Shown here piece by piece: positions 9,576 to 24,308 of a stretch of DNA of 64,000 bases. Made by a program: the position numbers and the translations under genes. A model generated the notes under the pieces. The model was not told the DNA's origin. It made no database searches and worked only from the letters and a program-made list of their open reading frames with translations. This stretch comes from Prochlorococcus sp. AG-347-M23 (lineage in GTDB: Bacteria; Cyanobacteriota; Cyanobacteriia; PCC-6307; Cyanobiaceae), in the NCBI GenBank assembly GCA_003278855.1, contig QCCU01000005.1, positions 1 to 64,000 on the forward strand, read 5' to 3'. Numbering within the stretch: position 1 is the first letter of the stretch; the number at the start of each line of letters is the position of its first letter.

Positions 9576-10454
9576 TTGCCTGAATTACCAGAAGTAGAGA
9601 CAGTTCGTAGAGGTTTAGAGCAAAAACTTAATAACTTTATTATTAAAAAAGTAGAAGTCTGTAGGGATTCAACTGTTGCATTCCCAATCAACAAAGAAGA
9701 ATTCATTAAAGGACTTCTGAACTCACTTATTTATAAATGGGATAGAAGAGGAAAATATTTAATAGCTCAATTAAAAGAAGTTCAAAATGAGAATGCCCAA
9801 TTTCTTGTAGAAAATTCAAAAAATAACGGATTTCTTGTAGTTCATCTAAGAATGACTGGATATTTTAAATTTATTGAAAACTCAACTCATCCTTGTAAAC
9901 ATACAAGAATAAGATTTTTCGATAAAAATAATAATGAGCTTAGGTATATTGACGTAAGAAGTTTTGGGCAAATGTGGTGGATTAATAAAGGTCTATCACC
10001 CAACAAGATAATTAAAGGATTAGGTTCATTAGGACCAGAACCATTTTCTAAAGAGTTTGATGCTAATTATCTTAAGAAAGTTATTTCAAAAAGATCAAAA
10101 TCTATAAAAGCTATTTTATTAGATCAAACAATAGTGGCAGGTATAGGAAATATTTATGCTGATGAAAGTTTATACTCCGCTGGCATCTCACCTTTTAGGG
10201 AAGCTCGAACAATAAAAAAGAATGAGTTAATAAGGCTCAAGGAATCAATTGTAACTGTATTAAAAAAAAGTATAGGTTCTGGTGGTACTACATTTAGTGA
10301 TTTTAGGGACTTGGAAGGAGAAAATGGGAATTTTGGTTTACAGACAAATGTCTATAGAAGAACTGGAAAAGAATGTCGTAAATGTGGAAATTTAATTGAG
10401 AGACAAAAAATTACTGGAAGAAGTACCCATTGGTGTCCAAAATGCCAAAAATAA
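9576..10454 (+). CDS. mutM: formamidopyrimidine-DNA glycosylase (MutM/Fpg)
   Basis: (M)[15 protein letters not shown]-terminus, [19 protein letters not shown]-terminal zinc finger [28 protein letters not shown] start. Confidence 0.96.
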   Translation: MPELPEVETVRRGLEQKLNNFIIKKVEVCRDSTVAFPINKEEFIKGLLNSLIYKWDRRGKYLIAQLKEVQNENAQFLVENSKNNGFLVVHLRMTGYFKFIENSTHPCKHTRIRFFDKNNNELRYIDVRSFGQMWWINKGLSPNKIIKGLGSLGPEPFSKEFDANYLKKVISKRSKSIKAILLDQTIVAGIGNIYADESLYSAGISPFREARTIKKNELIRLKESIVTVLKKSIGSGGTTFSDFRDLEGENGNFGLQTNVYRRTGKECRKCGNLIERQKITGRSTHWCPKCQK

Positions 10455-10490
10455 AAAAAGGGCTTACTCATCAAGAGTAAACCCTTTTAA
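10453..10490. terminator. Bidirectional intrinsic terminator between convergent mutM and the rRNA operon
   Basis: Near-perfect inverted repeat aaaagggcttactc-atcaa-gagtaaaccctttt with A/T runs on both sides. Confidence 0.8.
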
Positions 10491-10499
10491 ATATTTTTA

Positions 10500-10615
10500 C
10501 CTGGCATTGAGCTATTTTCTCAAGGGGCTACCCCCTAAATATTTTCGCCGCTGATGCGTTTCACAACCGAGTTCGAGATGGATCGGAGTGGTTCCACATC
10601 GCCATGAACACCAGG
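10500..10615 (-). rRNA. rrf: 5S ribosomal RNA
   Basis: Reverse complement starts CCTGGTGTTCATGGCGATGTGGAACCACTCCGATCCATCTCGAACTCGG. Confidence 0.92.
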
Positions 10616-10622
10616 ATAGTGT

Positions 10623-10643
10623 GAACCTTGAGAACTGCATAGA
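10623..10643 (-). other. 3' arm of the 23S pre-rRNA processing stem
   Basis: gaaccttgagaactgcataga pairs with 13660-13680 across the 23S gene with one mismatch. Confidence 0.7.
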
Positions 10644-10679
10644 AAATTATATATTTAAAAACAATAAATTAAGTTTATT

Positions 10680-13554
<2,875 letters not shown>

Positions 13555-13659
13555 AATAACTTCAAATATTGAAGCATCAGCTTAATAGAATTGTTATTAA
13601 TGCATTTGCACAAATAATAAATCTGCATCATTGAAGATGCTTATTGTCTTTAAAAATAA

Positions 13660-13680
13660 TCTATGCAGTTGTCAAGGTTC
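13660..13680 (-). other. 5' arm of the 23S pre-rRNA processing stem
   Basis: Reverse complement GAACCTTGACAACTGCATAGA is complementary to the arm at 10623-10643. Confidence 0.7.
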
Positions 13681-13811
13681 TCTGAAAACAATGAAATTAA
13701 TTCAATGAGTCCAGCATCTTAATGATTTCATTAGGAAGCTAGATTCTTTCAGAATTTGATCACAACTCAAAAAATTTCCTTTCTACCGGTTATGGAAGAG
13801 GTGGTGATCAG

Positions 13812-13884
13812 TGGAGGTAAGCGGACTCGAACCGCTGACATCCTGCTTGCAAAGCAGGCGCTCTACCAACTGAGCTATACCCCC
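13812..13884 (-). tRNA. tRNA-Ala (anticodon TGC)
   Basis: Reverse complement GGGGGTATAGCTCAGTTGGTAGAGCGCCTGCTTTGCAAGCAGGATGTCAGCGGTTCGAGTCCGCTTACCTCCA. Confidence 0.97.
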
Positions 13885-13896
13885 AACATAGAGATA

Positions 13897-13970
<74 letters not shown>

Positions 13971-14096
13971 AGGAAAAATAATGGGTGTGACCTAGAAAAA
14001 CTTAGGAAATGAAATTCTTAATAAATTAAAAACGTGAGATACCGATCGACCTAAGGTGACAAAATAATAATATTAAACATTTTGTTGTCTCCCTGT

Positions 14097-15580
<1,484 letters not shown>

Positions 15581-16182
15581 GTTCAAATCCTTTTGTAGAT
15601 AAATCTACTCAAATTGAATTGCTTTATCCAAATAAAAACTTCAGTTTTTGAATTTAGTTTCAGCCTCCTTAAATTTTAAGGATTACATTGAGTGCACATT
15701 AAAAATATTTCTAAAGTGACTTTCCAAGATCTCAGATCCGTTTGCATCAAGGCTAAAAGTTAGCAATTGATGACATTTTTATATATTCTTGACGGGACCT
15801 CACACCTTTATTGCATATACATCTTGAAATAACTAAAAAAAATTTAGTTATTCATGACGCAATAAAAGCATCAGTTCCTAAGTTTTTAAATTTTCTAGGT
15901 GCAGAGTTAAACAACAAGTGTATAACTCATTTAGAAGGGTAAACCCTCCTTCTGGCTGAAAATAATGATCAAGATCAAATCTTCAAAGAATTCACTCATT
16001 TACCAAAAATCAGATTTAAAGTAACTGCTTGAATAATGCAAAAATAATATTTCTGCCCAGAAGAAAATACTAAACCATCCGACTGTAATTGTGCAACCTT
16101 TTATACAAAAATTTTTTATTAATTTTTTATTTGATCAAAGTCTCATTAAACAACTAGGCTTAAATAAAGGGATATAAATGAA

Positions 16183-17622
16183 ATGGCAGAAAGATTTAGT
16201 CAAAAAAATTTAAGAGTAAGACCAAGTTCTGATGAAGAGAAAATTGTAACAAATGCAAAAAAACACTTCGAAAAGACTTTGGTTGAAATATCAGGCGAGT
16301 TAGTGGGAAGCGTCGCTGCACTAGAACACCCAACAAAAAATAAAAAATTAAATTATGGAGAAATATTTTTAAGAGACAATGTTCCTGTAATGATTTACCT
16401 CATTACCCAAAAACGGTACGAAATTGTCAAAAAGTTCCTAAGTGTATGCCTTGAGTTACAAAGCTCTAATTACCAAACACGTGGCGTCTTTCCAACTAGT
16501 TTCGTTGAAGAAAATGGACAGCTCATTGGAGACTATGGTCAGAGATCAATAGGGAGGATTACTTCAGCTGATGCAAGTTTATGGTGGCCCATTTTATGTT
16601 GGTATTATGTCAATAAAAGCGGTGATTATGCCTTCGGAAAAAGTCAAAGCGTTCAAAGAGGTATTCAACTTCTACTAGATCTAGTTCTACATCCAACATT
16701 TGAGGGTACTCCAGTACTTTTTGTCCCAGATTGCGCATTTATGATTGATAGACCTATGGACGTATGGGGAGCACCTTTAGAAGTTGAAGTTTTACTTCAT
16801 GGATGTTTAAAAAGTTGCATTAACTTAATGGAATTAAGTAGAGCAGATCATGTTAGTAGACTTCTAGACCAAAGACTTATTCTCACAAATCAATGGGTTA
16901 AGGATTTAGGAAGTTTTCTTTTAAAGCATTATTGGGTTACAAGCCAAACAATGCAAATTTTAAGAAGAAGGCCAACTGAGCAGTATGGTGATGATCAACA
17001 CTTCAATGAATTTAACGTTCAACCTCAAGTTGTTCCATCATGGCTACAAGACTGGTTAGAGAATAGAGGCGGTTACTTAATAGGAAATATTAGAACAGGA
17101 AGGCCTGACTTTAGATTTTATAGTTTAGGCAATTCTTTAGCTTGTATTTTCGGAGTTCTGCCTCCTGAAGAACAAAGATCTTTATTTAGATTAGTTCTCC
17201 ATAACAGACAGCATTTGATGGCTCAAATGCCTATGAGAATTTGTCATCCTCATATGGATGTCGAAGAATGGCAGAATAAAACTGGATCTGATCCAAAGAA
17301 TTGGCCTTGGAGTTACCATAACGGTGGTCATTGGCCAAGTTTACTTTGGTTTTTTGGTACAGCTGTCTTATTGCATCAAAAAAATCATGGTTCTGACGAT
17401 GTGATTCTCATGGAAGAAATGAAATCTTTAATAGAGGAATCATATTGGTGTCAACTTAATCAATTGCCTAAGCAAGAGTGGGCAGAATATTTTGATGGCC
17501 CTACAGGCACTTGGGTTGGTCAACAATCAAGAACATATCAAACTTGGACAATTGTTGGATTTCTATTAATGAATCATTTTTTAAGAAATGATTTTAACGA
17601 TCTAGATATGTTTAAAATTTAG
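16183..17622 (+). CDS. GH100 alkaline/neutral invertase
   Basis: YGEIFLRDNVPVMIYLI, TRGVFPTSFVEENGQLIGDYGQRSIGRITSADASLWWPILCWYY, GRPDFRFYSLGNSLACIFG, WPWSYHNGGHWPSLLWF. Confidence 0.9.
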   Translation: MAERFSQKNLRVRPSSDEEKIVTNAKKHFEKTLVEISGELVGSVAALEHPTKNKKLNYGEIFLRDNVPVMIYLITQKRYEIVKKFLSVCLELQSSNYQTRGVFPTSFVEENGQLIGDYGQRSIGRITSADASLWWPILCWYYVNKSGDYAFGKSQSVQRGIQLLLDLVLHPTFEGTPVLFVPDCAFMIDRPMDVWGAPLEVEVLLHGCLKSCINLMELSRADHVSRLLDQRLILTNQWVKDLGSFLLKHYWVTSQTMQILRRRPTEQYGDDQHFNEFNVQPQVVPSWLQDWLENRGGYLIGNIRTGRPDFRFYSLGNSLACIFGVLPPEEQRSLFRLVLHNRQHLMAQMPMRICHPHMDVEEWQNKTGSDPKNWPWSYHNGGHWPSLLWFFGTAVLLHQKNHGSDDVILMEEMKSLIEESYWCQLNQLPKQEWAEYFDGPTGTWVGQQSRTYQTWTIVGFLLMNHFLRNDFNDLDMFKI

Positions 17623-17624
17623 GC

Positions 17625-18107
17625 CTAAAATAATCCTAAGGTTAGCGATTTATCAATAGGCAAACATGCTCCAATACCAAGGTATATTGTTAGAAAAGTT
17701 CCGAATAAGAAAACAGACATCGCTATTGGTCTTCTAAATGGATTAGAGAATTTATTAACGTTTTCTATAAAGGGTAAAATCATTAATCCAAGTGGAATTA
17801 ATGTTTGAAGTGCAATACCCAAAAGTTTATTAGGAACTACCCTAAGTATTTGAAAAACCGGATAGAGGTACCATTCAGGAAGTATTTCAAGAGGTGTTGC
17901 GAAGGGATTAGCTTTGTCTCCCAACATTGCAGGGTCGAGAACTGCTAATCCAACTACACATGCAATAGTTCCTAAGATAACTACTGGGAAGATATATAGT
18001 AAATCATTTGGCCAAGCTGGTTCACCATAATAATTATGGCCCATACCTTTAGCTAACTTTGCTCTCAATTTTGGATCAGATAGATCTGGTTTTTTTAACG
18101 TGGACAT
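17625..18107 (-). CDS. petD: cytochrome b6f complex subunit IV
   Basis: [46 protein letters not shown]. Confidence 0.97.
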
Positions 18108-18140
18108 ATGGAGAACTAATAATGTTTTAAGTATAGAAGT

Positions 18141-18797
18141 TTATAAAGGACCTGAAATACCCTGTTTACGAATCATTAAAAAGTGCATCAGCATGAAAAC
18201 TGCCAATGACCATGGCAATACAAAAGTATGAAGACTGTAAAATCTGGTTAGAGTGGATTGGCCAACACTTTCTCCGCCCCTAAGTAATTCAACCATAAAG
18301 TCACCTATTACTGGTATTGCAGCAGGTACACCTGAAACAATCTTGACTGCCCAATAACCTACCTGATCCCAAGGTAAAGAGTAACCTGTAACTCCAAAAG
18401 CGACAGTTATAACTGCCATTACAACACCTGTCACCCAAGTTAATTCTCTTGGCCTTTTAAAACCTCCGGTAAGATATACCCTAAAAACATGAAGGATTAA
18501 CATCAAAACCATCATTGATGCACTCCATCTATGCACAGATCTTATTAACCATCCAAAACTTACATCGGTCATTAAATAACTAACTGAATTATAAGCTTGG
18601 GTAACTGTAGGCTTATAGTAAAAAGTCATTGCAAAACCTGTTGCAAATTGAATTAGGAAGCATACTAAAGTTATGCCTCCTAAACAATAAAAAATATTTA
18701 CGTGAGGGGGTACGTACTTGGAAGTTACGTCGTCAGTTATGTCTTGAATTTCAAGCCTTTCTTGAAACCAATCATAAACAGATGAAGAATTAGCCAT
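18141..18797 (-). CDS. petB: cytochrome b6 (start re-assigned from 18860 to internal [10 protein letters not shown])
   Basis: [45 protein letters not shown]; the upstream 21 aa in the ORF track are not typical of PetB. Confidence 0.96.
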
Positions 18798-18868
18798 CCA
18801 AAAAAAAATTAGCTTTGATATAAAGAGCTTACTTAAAATTCTTATACTTGGTGTTAACACTTAACCCA

Positions 18869-20164
18869 ATGAATTCATCTTTTAACAAACTTTTAACATT
18901 CAAAACTGTTGTAACTGCATCATTGATCATAATTTTTTCTATCAATCTTTTGTTGATTGAAAGAGTGCATGCTCTCAGTGATAGCAGGCAATTAGTACTT
19001 GACGCTTGGACCTTGGTAAACGAAGGTTTTTATGATCCAGAAAAGTTTGATGAAATCCAATGGAAAAGAATAAGACAAAAAACATTACAGAAACAAATTG
19101 AAACAAGTGAAGAGGCTTATTCCGCAATTGAAGACATGTTAAGACCTCTAGACGATCCCTACACGAGAGTTTTACGCCCAAAAGATTACGAATTACTGAA
19201 ATCAAGTAATTTTGGGAGTGAAATTAATGGTGTTGGGCTTCAATTAGGTGAAGATGATGACAATAAAGTTAAAGTTATCTCTACTCTTGGGGGTTCGCCA
19301 GCAGAAGAATCTGGAATAGTAAGCGGAGACTTGATAGAGACAGTGGATGGAATCTCATCAGAAAAATTAGGGCTTGCAGGTACTGCCTCTAAATTAAGAG
19401 GCGAATCAGGGACAAAAGTTTTAGTTGAAATATCCTCAGAATCAGGAGAAGTTAAGGAAGTTGATCTAGAAAGGAGATCAGTAGATCTCAGACCAGTTAG
19501 AACAAAAAGATTAAGAGACGATTCTCACACAATAGGATATTTACGGATTACTCAATTCAGCGAAAGCGTACCCAAAAAAGTTGAAGAGGCTCTTCAAGAG
19601 TTAAAAGAGAAAGAAGTTGAGGGCTTGATCTTGGATCTTAGAAATAACTCGGGGGGACTAGTAAGCTCAGGTATAGCAGTTGCAGACTCACTATTGAGTG
19701 AAAAACCTGTGGTCGAGACAAAAGATAGAAATGGAATTAAAGATGCAATTATTTCTCAAAAAGAGACATCTTTTGATGGACCAATGGTGACTTTAGTAAA
19801 TAAAGGTACTGCAAGCGCCAGCGAAATACTTGCTGGTTCTTTACAAGACAATGAGAGGTCAATTCTTATGGGAGAACAAACTTATGGGAAAGGTTTAATT
19901 CAATCCCTAAAAAGTTTGGGAGAAGATAGTGGCATTGCAATAACAGTGGCTAGTTACTTAACACCAAATGGTAATAATATTCAAGGACAAGGTATGACTC
20001 CTGACAAATTACTTGATTTACCGGATGCAAGTGATTATGGAAGTACTGACGATAAATGGGTGAGGAATGCAGAATTATTTCTAGGGTCGCTTCTAGAAAA
20101 AGAAGAAGTTTCAGTTCAAACAATTGAATTAAAAAATGAAGAAATTAAATCTTTAAATGGCTAA
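18869..20164 (+). CDS. ctpA: carboxyl-terminal processing protease (CtpA, D1 processing family); track start 18848, start at MNSSFNK preferred
   Basis: PDZ domain GVGLQLGED..VKVISTLGGSPAEESGIVSGDLIETVDG; protease core LRNNSGGLVSSGIAVADSLL, GTASASEILAGSLQDN, GKGLIQSL. Confidence 0.9.
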   Translation: MNSSFNKLLTFKTVVTASLIIIFSINLLLIERVHALSDSRQLVLDAWTLVNEGFYDPEKFDEIQWKRIRQKTLQKQIETSEEAYSAIEDMLRPLDDPYTRVLRPKDYELLKSSNFGSEINGVGLQLGEDDDNKVKVISTLGGSPAEESGIVSGDLIETVDGISSEKLGLAGTASKLRGESGTKVLVEISSESGEVKEVDLERRSVDLRPVRTKRLRDDSHTIGYLRITQFSESVPKKVEEALQELKEKEVEGLILDLRNNSGGLVSSGIAVADSLLSEKPVVETKDRNGIKDAIISQKETSFDGPMVTLVNKGTASASEILAGSLQDNERSILMGEQTYGKGLIQSLKSLGEDSGIAITVASYLTPNGNNIQGQGMTPDKLLDLPDASDYGSTDDKWVRNAELFLGSLLEKEEVSVQTIELKNEEIKSLNG

Positions 20165-20192
20165 AGATTGAAAATAAAAAATCTTAAAAATT

Positions 20193-21449
20193 ATGAGTAT
20201 TAAAAGAATTTTTCATGACCCAATTCATAAAGAAATAGTATTTGATCCAGGAAAGCCAGAAGAATTAATGATTATGGAATTGATTGATACAGTCGCTTTT
20301 CAAAGATTAAGAAGAATAAAACAACTTGGGGCGGCATCATTACTTTTTCATGGTGCAGAATCGAGTAGATTTACTCACTCAATTGGTGTTTTTTGTATAG
20401 CTAGAAAAATTTATACTAGATTAATTGAAATTAAATCTTCATTTTGTGAAAATAAATTTGTTCTTTATGGAGCAGCTCTACTACATGATTTAGGGCATGG
20501 ACCTTTAAGCCATACCAGTGAAATAATATTCAAGCATGATCACGAACAATGGTCTGAAAACTTAGTTACAAATTATTCTCCAATAAATTCAATCCTTAAA
20601 AAGTATGACAAAGAATTACCCAGAAAAATTGGTGAATTATTTCAATCAAAACAACTATTTTCAAACCCTTTAAAAACATTGATAAGTAGTGAGATAGATT
20701 GTGATCGTCTCGATTATCTTTTACGCGACAGTTACAACACAGGTACTAATTATGGCTTAGTAGATTTAGAGAGGATAATTTCAGCTCTTACCTTTTCACC
20801 TGATGGGAATATCGGAATTAAACCAAAAGGCGTGATCGCTATTGAACATTTCTTAGTACTACGAAACTTGATGTATAGGACAATCTACAACCACAGGATA
20901 AACGAAATATCAACATGGATCCTGGAAAAAATATTACACACAATAAAACTTAATTATAAAAAGAATATTTGGTTAGATAATTCTATATATAAATGGATTT
21001 TTTCACCTTCAAAGGTTGATTTTGATGATTTCATACGAAATGATGATGTAACCTTTTATTATCATTTGCTTAGATGGAAAGATGAATCTTTTGAACCACT
21101 TTCTACACTATGCAAAATGTTTATTGACAGAGATCTATTAAAGGCATCAGACATAAGTTTTTTAAGTAAGGTGAATAGATTAAAAATCCTTGCATTTGCC
21201 TCAAAATTATGTGAAAGGAATGGTTATGATTCAGAAATATTTTGCGGAATTAAGGAAAAGTCTTTTAAAGGTTTTGAATCTAATAATGCACTAAAAATTT
21301 GGGACGGAAGTAATCAAAGCGCATTAGAAAATAGTTCTGCACTAGTAAAAACTTTAATGAGAACGGAGGAAAGCTCTTTTATTATTTATCCAGATATAAT
21401 CAAAAGTGAAATTAAAAATGAAATTTCATTAATGAATGAAAATTCCTAA
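20193..21449 (+). CDS. HD-superfamily phosphohydrolase
   Basis: FTHSIGVFCIARKIY, GAALLHDLGHGPLSHTSE, EIDCDRLDYLLRDSYNTG. Confidence 0.92.
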   Translation: MSIKRIFHDPIHKEIVFDPGKPEELMIMELIDTVAFQRLRRIKQLGAASLLFHGAESSRFTHSIGVFCIARKIYTRLIEIKSSFCENKFVLYGAALLHDLGHGPLSHTSEIIFKHDHEQWSENLVTNYSPINSILKKYDKELPRKIGELFQSKQLFSNPLKTLISSEIDCDRLDYLLRDSYNTGTNYGLVDLERIISALTFSPDGNIGIKPKGVIAIEHFLVLRNLMYRTIYNHRINEISTWILEKILHTIKLNYKKNIWLDNSIYKWIFSPSKVDFDDFIRNDDVTFYYHLLRWKDESFEPLSTLCKMFIDRDLLKASDISFLSKVNRLKILAFASKLCERNGYDSEIFCGIKEKSFKGFESNNALKIWDGSNQSALENSSALVKTLMRTEESSFIIYPDIIKSEIKNEISLMNENS

Positions 21450-21460
21450 GATTTTTTTCA

Positions 21461-22123
21461 ATGGAAATCGTTTTACTAAGCACTAAAAATAAATATTTAG
21501 AAATTTTTTCTTTGTTAGATTTAGATAATATGCAGAAAACTTTCAAAAGATTTTCTTCCATCAAGGAACCTTTAGAAGCAAAAATTTTTGCAGTAAATGA
21601 GTCAATAAATTCTCATCAATTATCAAAATTAAAAAATCATTTTGAAAAAATCAATATTAGGTCCATATGTATTTACTCAAATAATAGAGTTACGATATTG
21701 AGTGGAAAGTCTTTAAGAATAGATTCAGCTTTTATTAAAGAGAAAGAGATTAAAAAAAAGTTACTATCGTTTAATTCAAAAAATAAAGACGATATTCTTC
21801 ATAAAGGAACAGTACGATCAGGTGAGAGAATATCTTCAAATGGAAACCTATGCATTATTGGAGACGTTAATCCAGGAGCAATAGTTTCCGCTAAGAAAAA
21901 TATTTACGTTTGGGGCAAATTACTAGGGATTGCATTCGCAGGGAAAAGTGAAAATACAAATGCCTCTATTGCATCACTTTATCTAAATCCTTTACAGTTA
22001 AGAATTGCGGATGTGATAGCTATTGGACCAAAGGATAAGCCAAAAAATTCTTATCCAGAAATTGCGGTAATAGAGAAACAAACGATAATTATCAAACCAC
22101 ACATAATCGAAAATAAAAATTAA
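21461..22123 (+). CDS. minC: septum site-determining protein MinC
   Basis: C-terminal GTVRSGERISSNGNLCIIGDVNPGAIVSAKKNIYVWGKLLGIAFAG; directly upstream of minD. Confidence 0.92.
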   Translation: MEIVLLSTKNKYLEIFSLLDLDNMQKTFKRFSSIKEPLEAKIFAVNESINSHQLSKLKNHFEKINIRSICIYSNNRVTILSGKSLRIDSAFIKEKEIKKKLLSFNSKNKDDILHKGTVRSGERISSNGNLCIIGDVNPGAIVSAKKNIYVWGKLLGIAFAGKSENTNASIASLYLNPLQLRIADVIAIGPKDKPKNSYPEIAVIEKQTIIIKPHIIENKN

Positions 22124-22234
22124 TCAATAATTTGCAATAAATTAATTCAAACCGGACAAATTTAAGAATTACTTAATCTTTAAAATATTTAACTTTCTGC
22201 AAGTGGCTTTATTATTTGTAAAATCTTAAAAATC

Positions 22235-23050
22235 TTGGGGAAAAATACTCGCACAATATTAATTTGTTCCGGCAAAGGAGGAGTTGGTAAAACAACTTTA
22301 ACTGCAAACCTAGGCATAGCACTTGCTAATAGCGGCGCAACAACTGCTGTATTGGATGCTGATTTTGGCTTAAGAAACTTAGATCTTCTTCTAGGATTAG
22401 AAAATCGCATCATTTATACGGCTCAAGATGTTCTAGACAAGAATTGTCGTCTAGACCAAGCATTGGTTAGACATAAAAAGGAACCTAATCTTGCTCTTCT
22501 ACCTGCTGGAGATCCAAGGATGTTGGATTGGATGAAGCCCGAAGATATGAAAAAGATTAGTGAGCTTCTTAGTGAGAACTTTGATTTTGTCTTAGTAGAT
22601 TGTCCTGCTGGTGTAGAAGATGGCTTTAAAAATGCTCTTGCAGCCTGTAAAGAAGCTATTGTTGTTACTAACCCAGAATTATCTGCAGTGCGGGATGCGG
22701 ATAGAGTAATAGGGATTCTTAATACTTCAGATATTGAGCCTATCCAACTTGTAATCAATAGGGTTCGCCCTAACATGATGGCTAGTCAAGAAATGTTATC
22801 TATCGAAGATGTTCAAGGGATACTTTCTTTGCCTTTGTTAGGTATTGTTTTAGAAGATGAACAGGTAATAATAAGTACAAATAGAGGAGAGCCACTCACA
22901 CTTACAGATGGTAGATCTCCCGCAAAAAAATGTTATTTAAATGTTTCGCAAAGACTTACAAATAAAGATGTACCAATTATTGATCCAAAAAAAGAAGGCA
23001 AAAGTCTTAAAGATAAATTCATGAGATTAATGCAAACAAAGGTTTTTTAA
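22235..23050 (+). CDS. minD: septum site-determining protein MinD
   Basis: [55 protein letters not shown] deviant Walker A; C-terminal amphipathic tail; TTG start. Confidence 0.97.
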   Translation: MGKNTRTILICSGKGGVGKTTLTANLGIALANSGATTAVLDADFGLRNLDLLLGLENRIIYTAQDVLDKNCRLDQALVRHKKEPNLALLPAGDPRMLDWMKPEDMKKISELLSENFDFVLVDCPAGVEDGFKNALAACKEAIVVTNPELSAVRDADRVIGILNTSDIEPIQLVINRVRPNMMASQEMLSIEDVQGILSLPLLGIVLEDEQVIISTNRGEPLTLTDGRSPAKKCYLNVSQRLTNKDVPIIDPKKEGKSLKDKFMRLMQTKVF

Positions 23051-23051
23051 A

Positions 23052-23387
23052 ATGATGACTCTCAGAGATCTTATAAATAAGCTACTAGGCAGAGAAACGT
23101 CTAGTGCAAATACAGCTAGAGAAAGATTACAACTTGTACTTGCTCATGACAGAGTTGATATGAGTTCCTTAACAACTGATCTTTTAGATAAAATGAGGAG
23201 AGAGATTCTTGATGTTGTTGCTAAATATGTTGAAATTGATTTTGAAGAGGTAGCAGTAAGTTTAGAGACTGAGGATAGAATGACTGCATTAGTTGCTAAT
23301 TTGCCAATAAAAAGAACTATTTCAGGAGAGATAAAATTTAAAAAAACTGATAAAACTGATAAAGTTAATAAAGATATCAAAAAGTAA
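23052..23387 (+). CDS. minE: cell division topological specificity factor MinE
   Basis: [42 protein letters not shown]. Confidence 0.95.
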   Translation: MMTLRDLINKLLGRETSSANTARERLQLVLAHDRVDMSSLTTDLLDKMRREILDVVAKYVEIDFEEVAVSLETEDRMTALVANLPIKRTISGEIKFKKTDKTDKVNKDIKK

Positions 23388-23453
23388 TAAATTTAAAAAA
23401 AAGCTAAAAAAATTCTGATAATTGACCCTTCCTAATTGTAAGATAAATAGATT

Positions 23454-23525
23454 GCCGGCTTAGCTCAGCGGTAGAGCAGCGCTTTTGTAAAGCGAAGGTC
23501 ATCAGTTCAAATCTGTTAGCCGGCA
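23454..23525 (+). tRNA. tRNA-Thr (anticodon TGT)
   Basis: GCCGGCTTAGCTCAGCGGTAGAGCAGCGCTTTTGTAAAGCGAAGGTCATCAGTTCAAATCTGTTAGCCGGCA. Confidence 0.95.
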
Positions 23526-23542
23526 TTTCGCTTTATTTAATT

Positions 23543-23704
23543 CTATTCAATATTCTTTGCTGAAAATAAAAAGATTAATCCTATCAGAGCAATGATAGGA
23601 AACAATCTTATTTCAAGAACATACTCTAAAAAAGATGCAAAGGGTTCAAATATCCAATAAGTTAAAAATTGAATTAATAAAACAAAGAATAATAATAAAA
23701 ACAT
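23543..23704 (-). CDS. small membrane ORF (53 aa), MFLLLFFVLLIQFLTYWIFEPFASFLEYVLEIRLFPIIALIGLIFLFSAKNIE
   Basis: Translated by eye; its ATG overlaps the stop of the upstream gene (TAATG), suggesting translational coupling; two hydrophobic segments. Confidence 0.6.
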   Translation of the reverse strand: MFLLLFFVLLIQFLTYWIFEPFASFLEYVLEIRLFPIIALIGLIFLFSAKNIE

Positions 23705-24285
23705 TAATACAATCCCCTAACTAATACTTCCCCTTCTCTAATCACTCTCCAATCTCCACTTTTCTTCCAAAAAATAATAGTACTTGCTTTCCCACTACTT
23801 TTTTCCCAGGGGATAGGGCCCAAAATTTTTACAGAAGGGAAGTCTAGAGCAATACCTTCAACAGTAATTGATCCTTTAAAACCTGAAATATTTGCACTTG
23901 AAGTTAATAATGGGCCTGTTTCTCTCAAAAGAGATTGTGCCATGTATGAATTTGGGATTCTCAGCCCAATCGTAAGATCATTACTGGTGAGGTTTAAAGT
24001 CTGCTTTTCCGAAGCAGGAATAACAATTGTCAGAGCTCCAGGCCAATATTTAGAAGCTATATTTTCGTAATCTTCTTTAGCTGATTCATGAACATAATCA
24101 ATTAAATGTTTTTGTTCTGATCCCATAAGAATTAAGGGTTTATTTCTATCTCTTTTTTTATACTCATAAATAATATTTGAGAATTTTGGTAAGCATCCAA
24201 TCGCAGGCAAGGTGTCTGTTGGGAAAATTATAGGTAAACCACTTTTAAGAGTCTTCAATGCAATTTTATAGTCTACTAAATCCAC
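23704..24285 (-). CDS. tsaC: Sua5/YciO/YrdC family threonylcarbamoyl-AMP synthase
   Basis: GLPIIFPTDTLPAIGCLP, YKKRDRNKPLILMGS, YWPGALTIVIPAS, GPLLTSSANISG. Confidence 0.88.
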   Translation of the reverse strand: MDLVDYKIALKTLKSGLPIIFPTDTLPAIGCLPKFSNIIYEYKKRDRNKPLILMGSEQKHLIDYVHESAKEDYENIASKYWPGALTIVIPASEKQTLNLTSNDLTIGLRIPNSYMAQSLLRETGPLLTSSANISGFKGSITVEGIALDFPSVKILGPIPWEKSSGKASTIIFWKKSGDWRVIREGEVLVRGLY

Positions 24286-24308
24286 TTAGATTTTGAACCT
24301 ATAGTAAT

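Noticed and set aside
16060-16145. Possible rRNA promoter (TATAAA and TTGATC-like boxes on the minus strand)
   Set aside because: Spacing between the boxes is wrong for a sigma70-type promoter, and the AT richness makes chance matches likely
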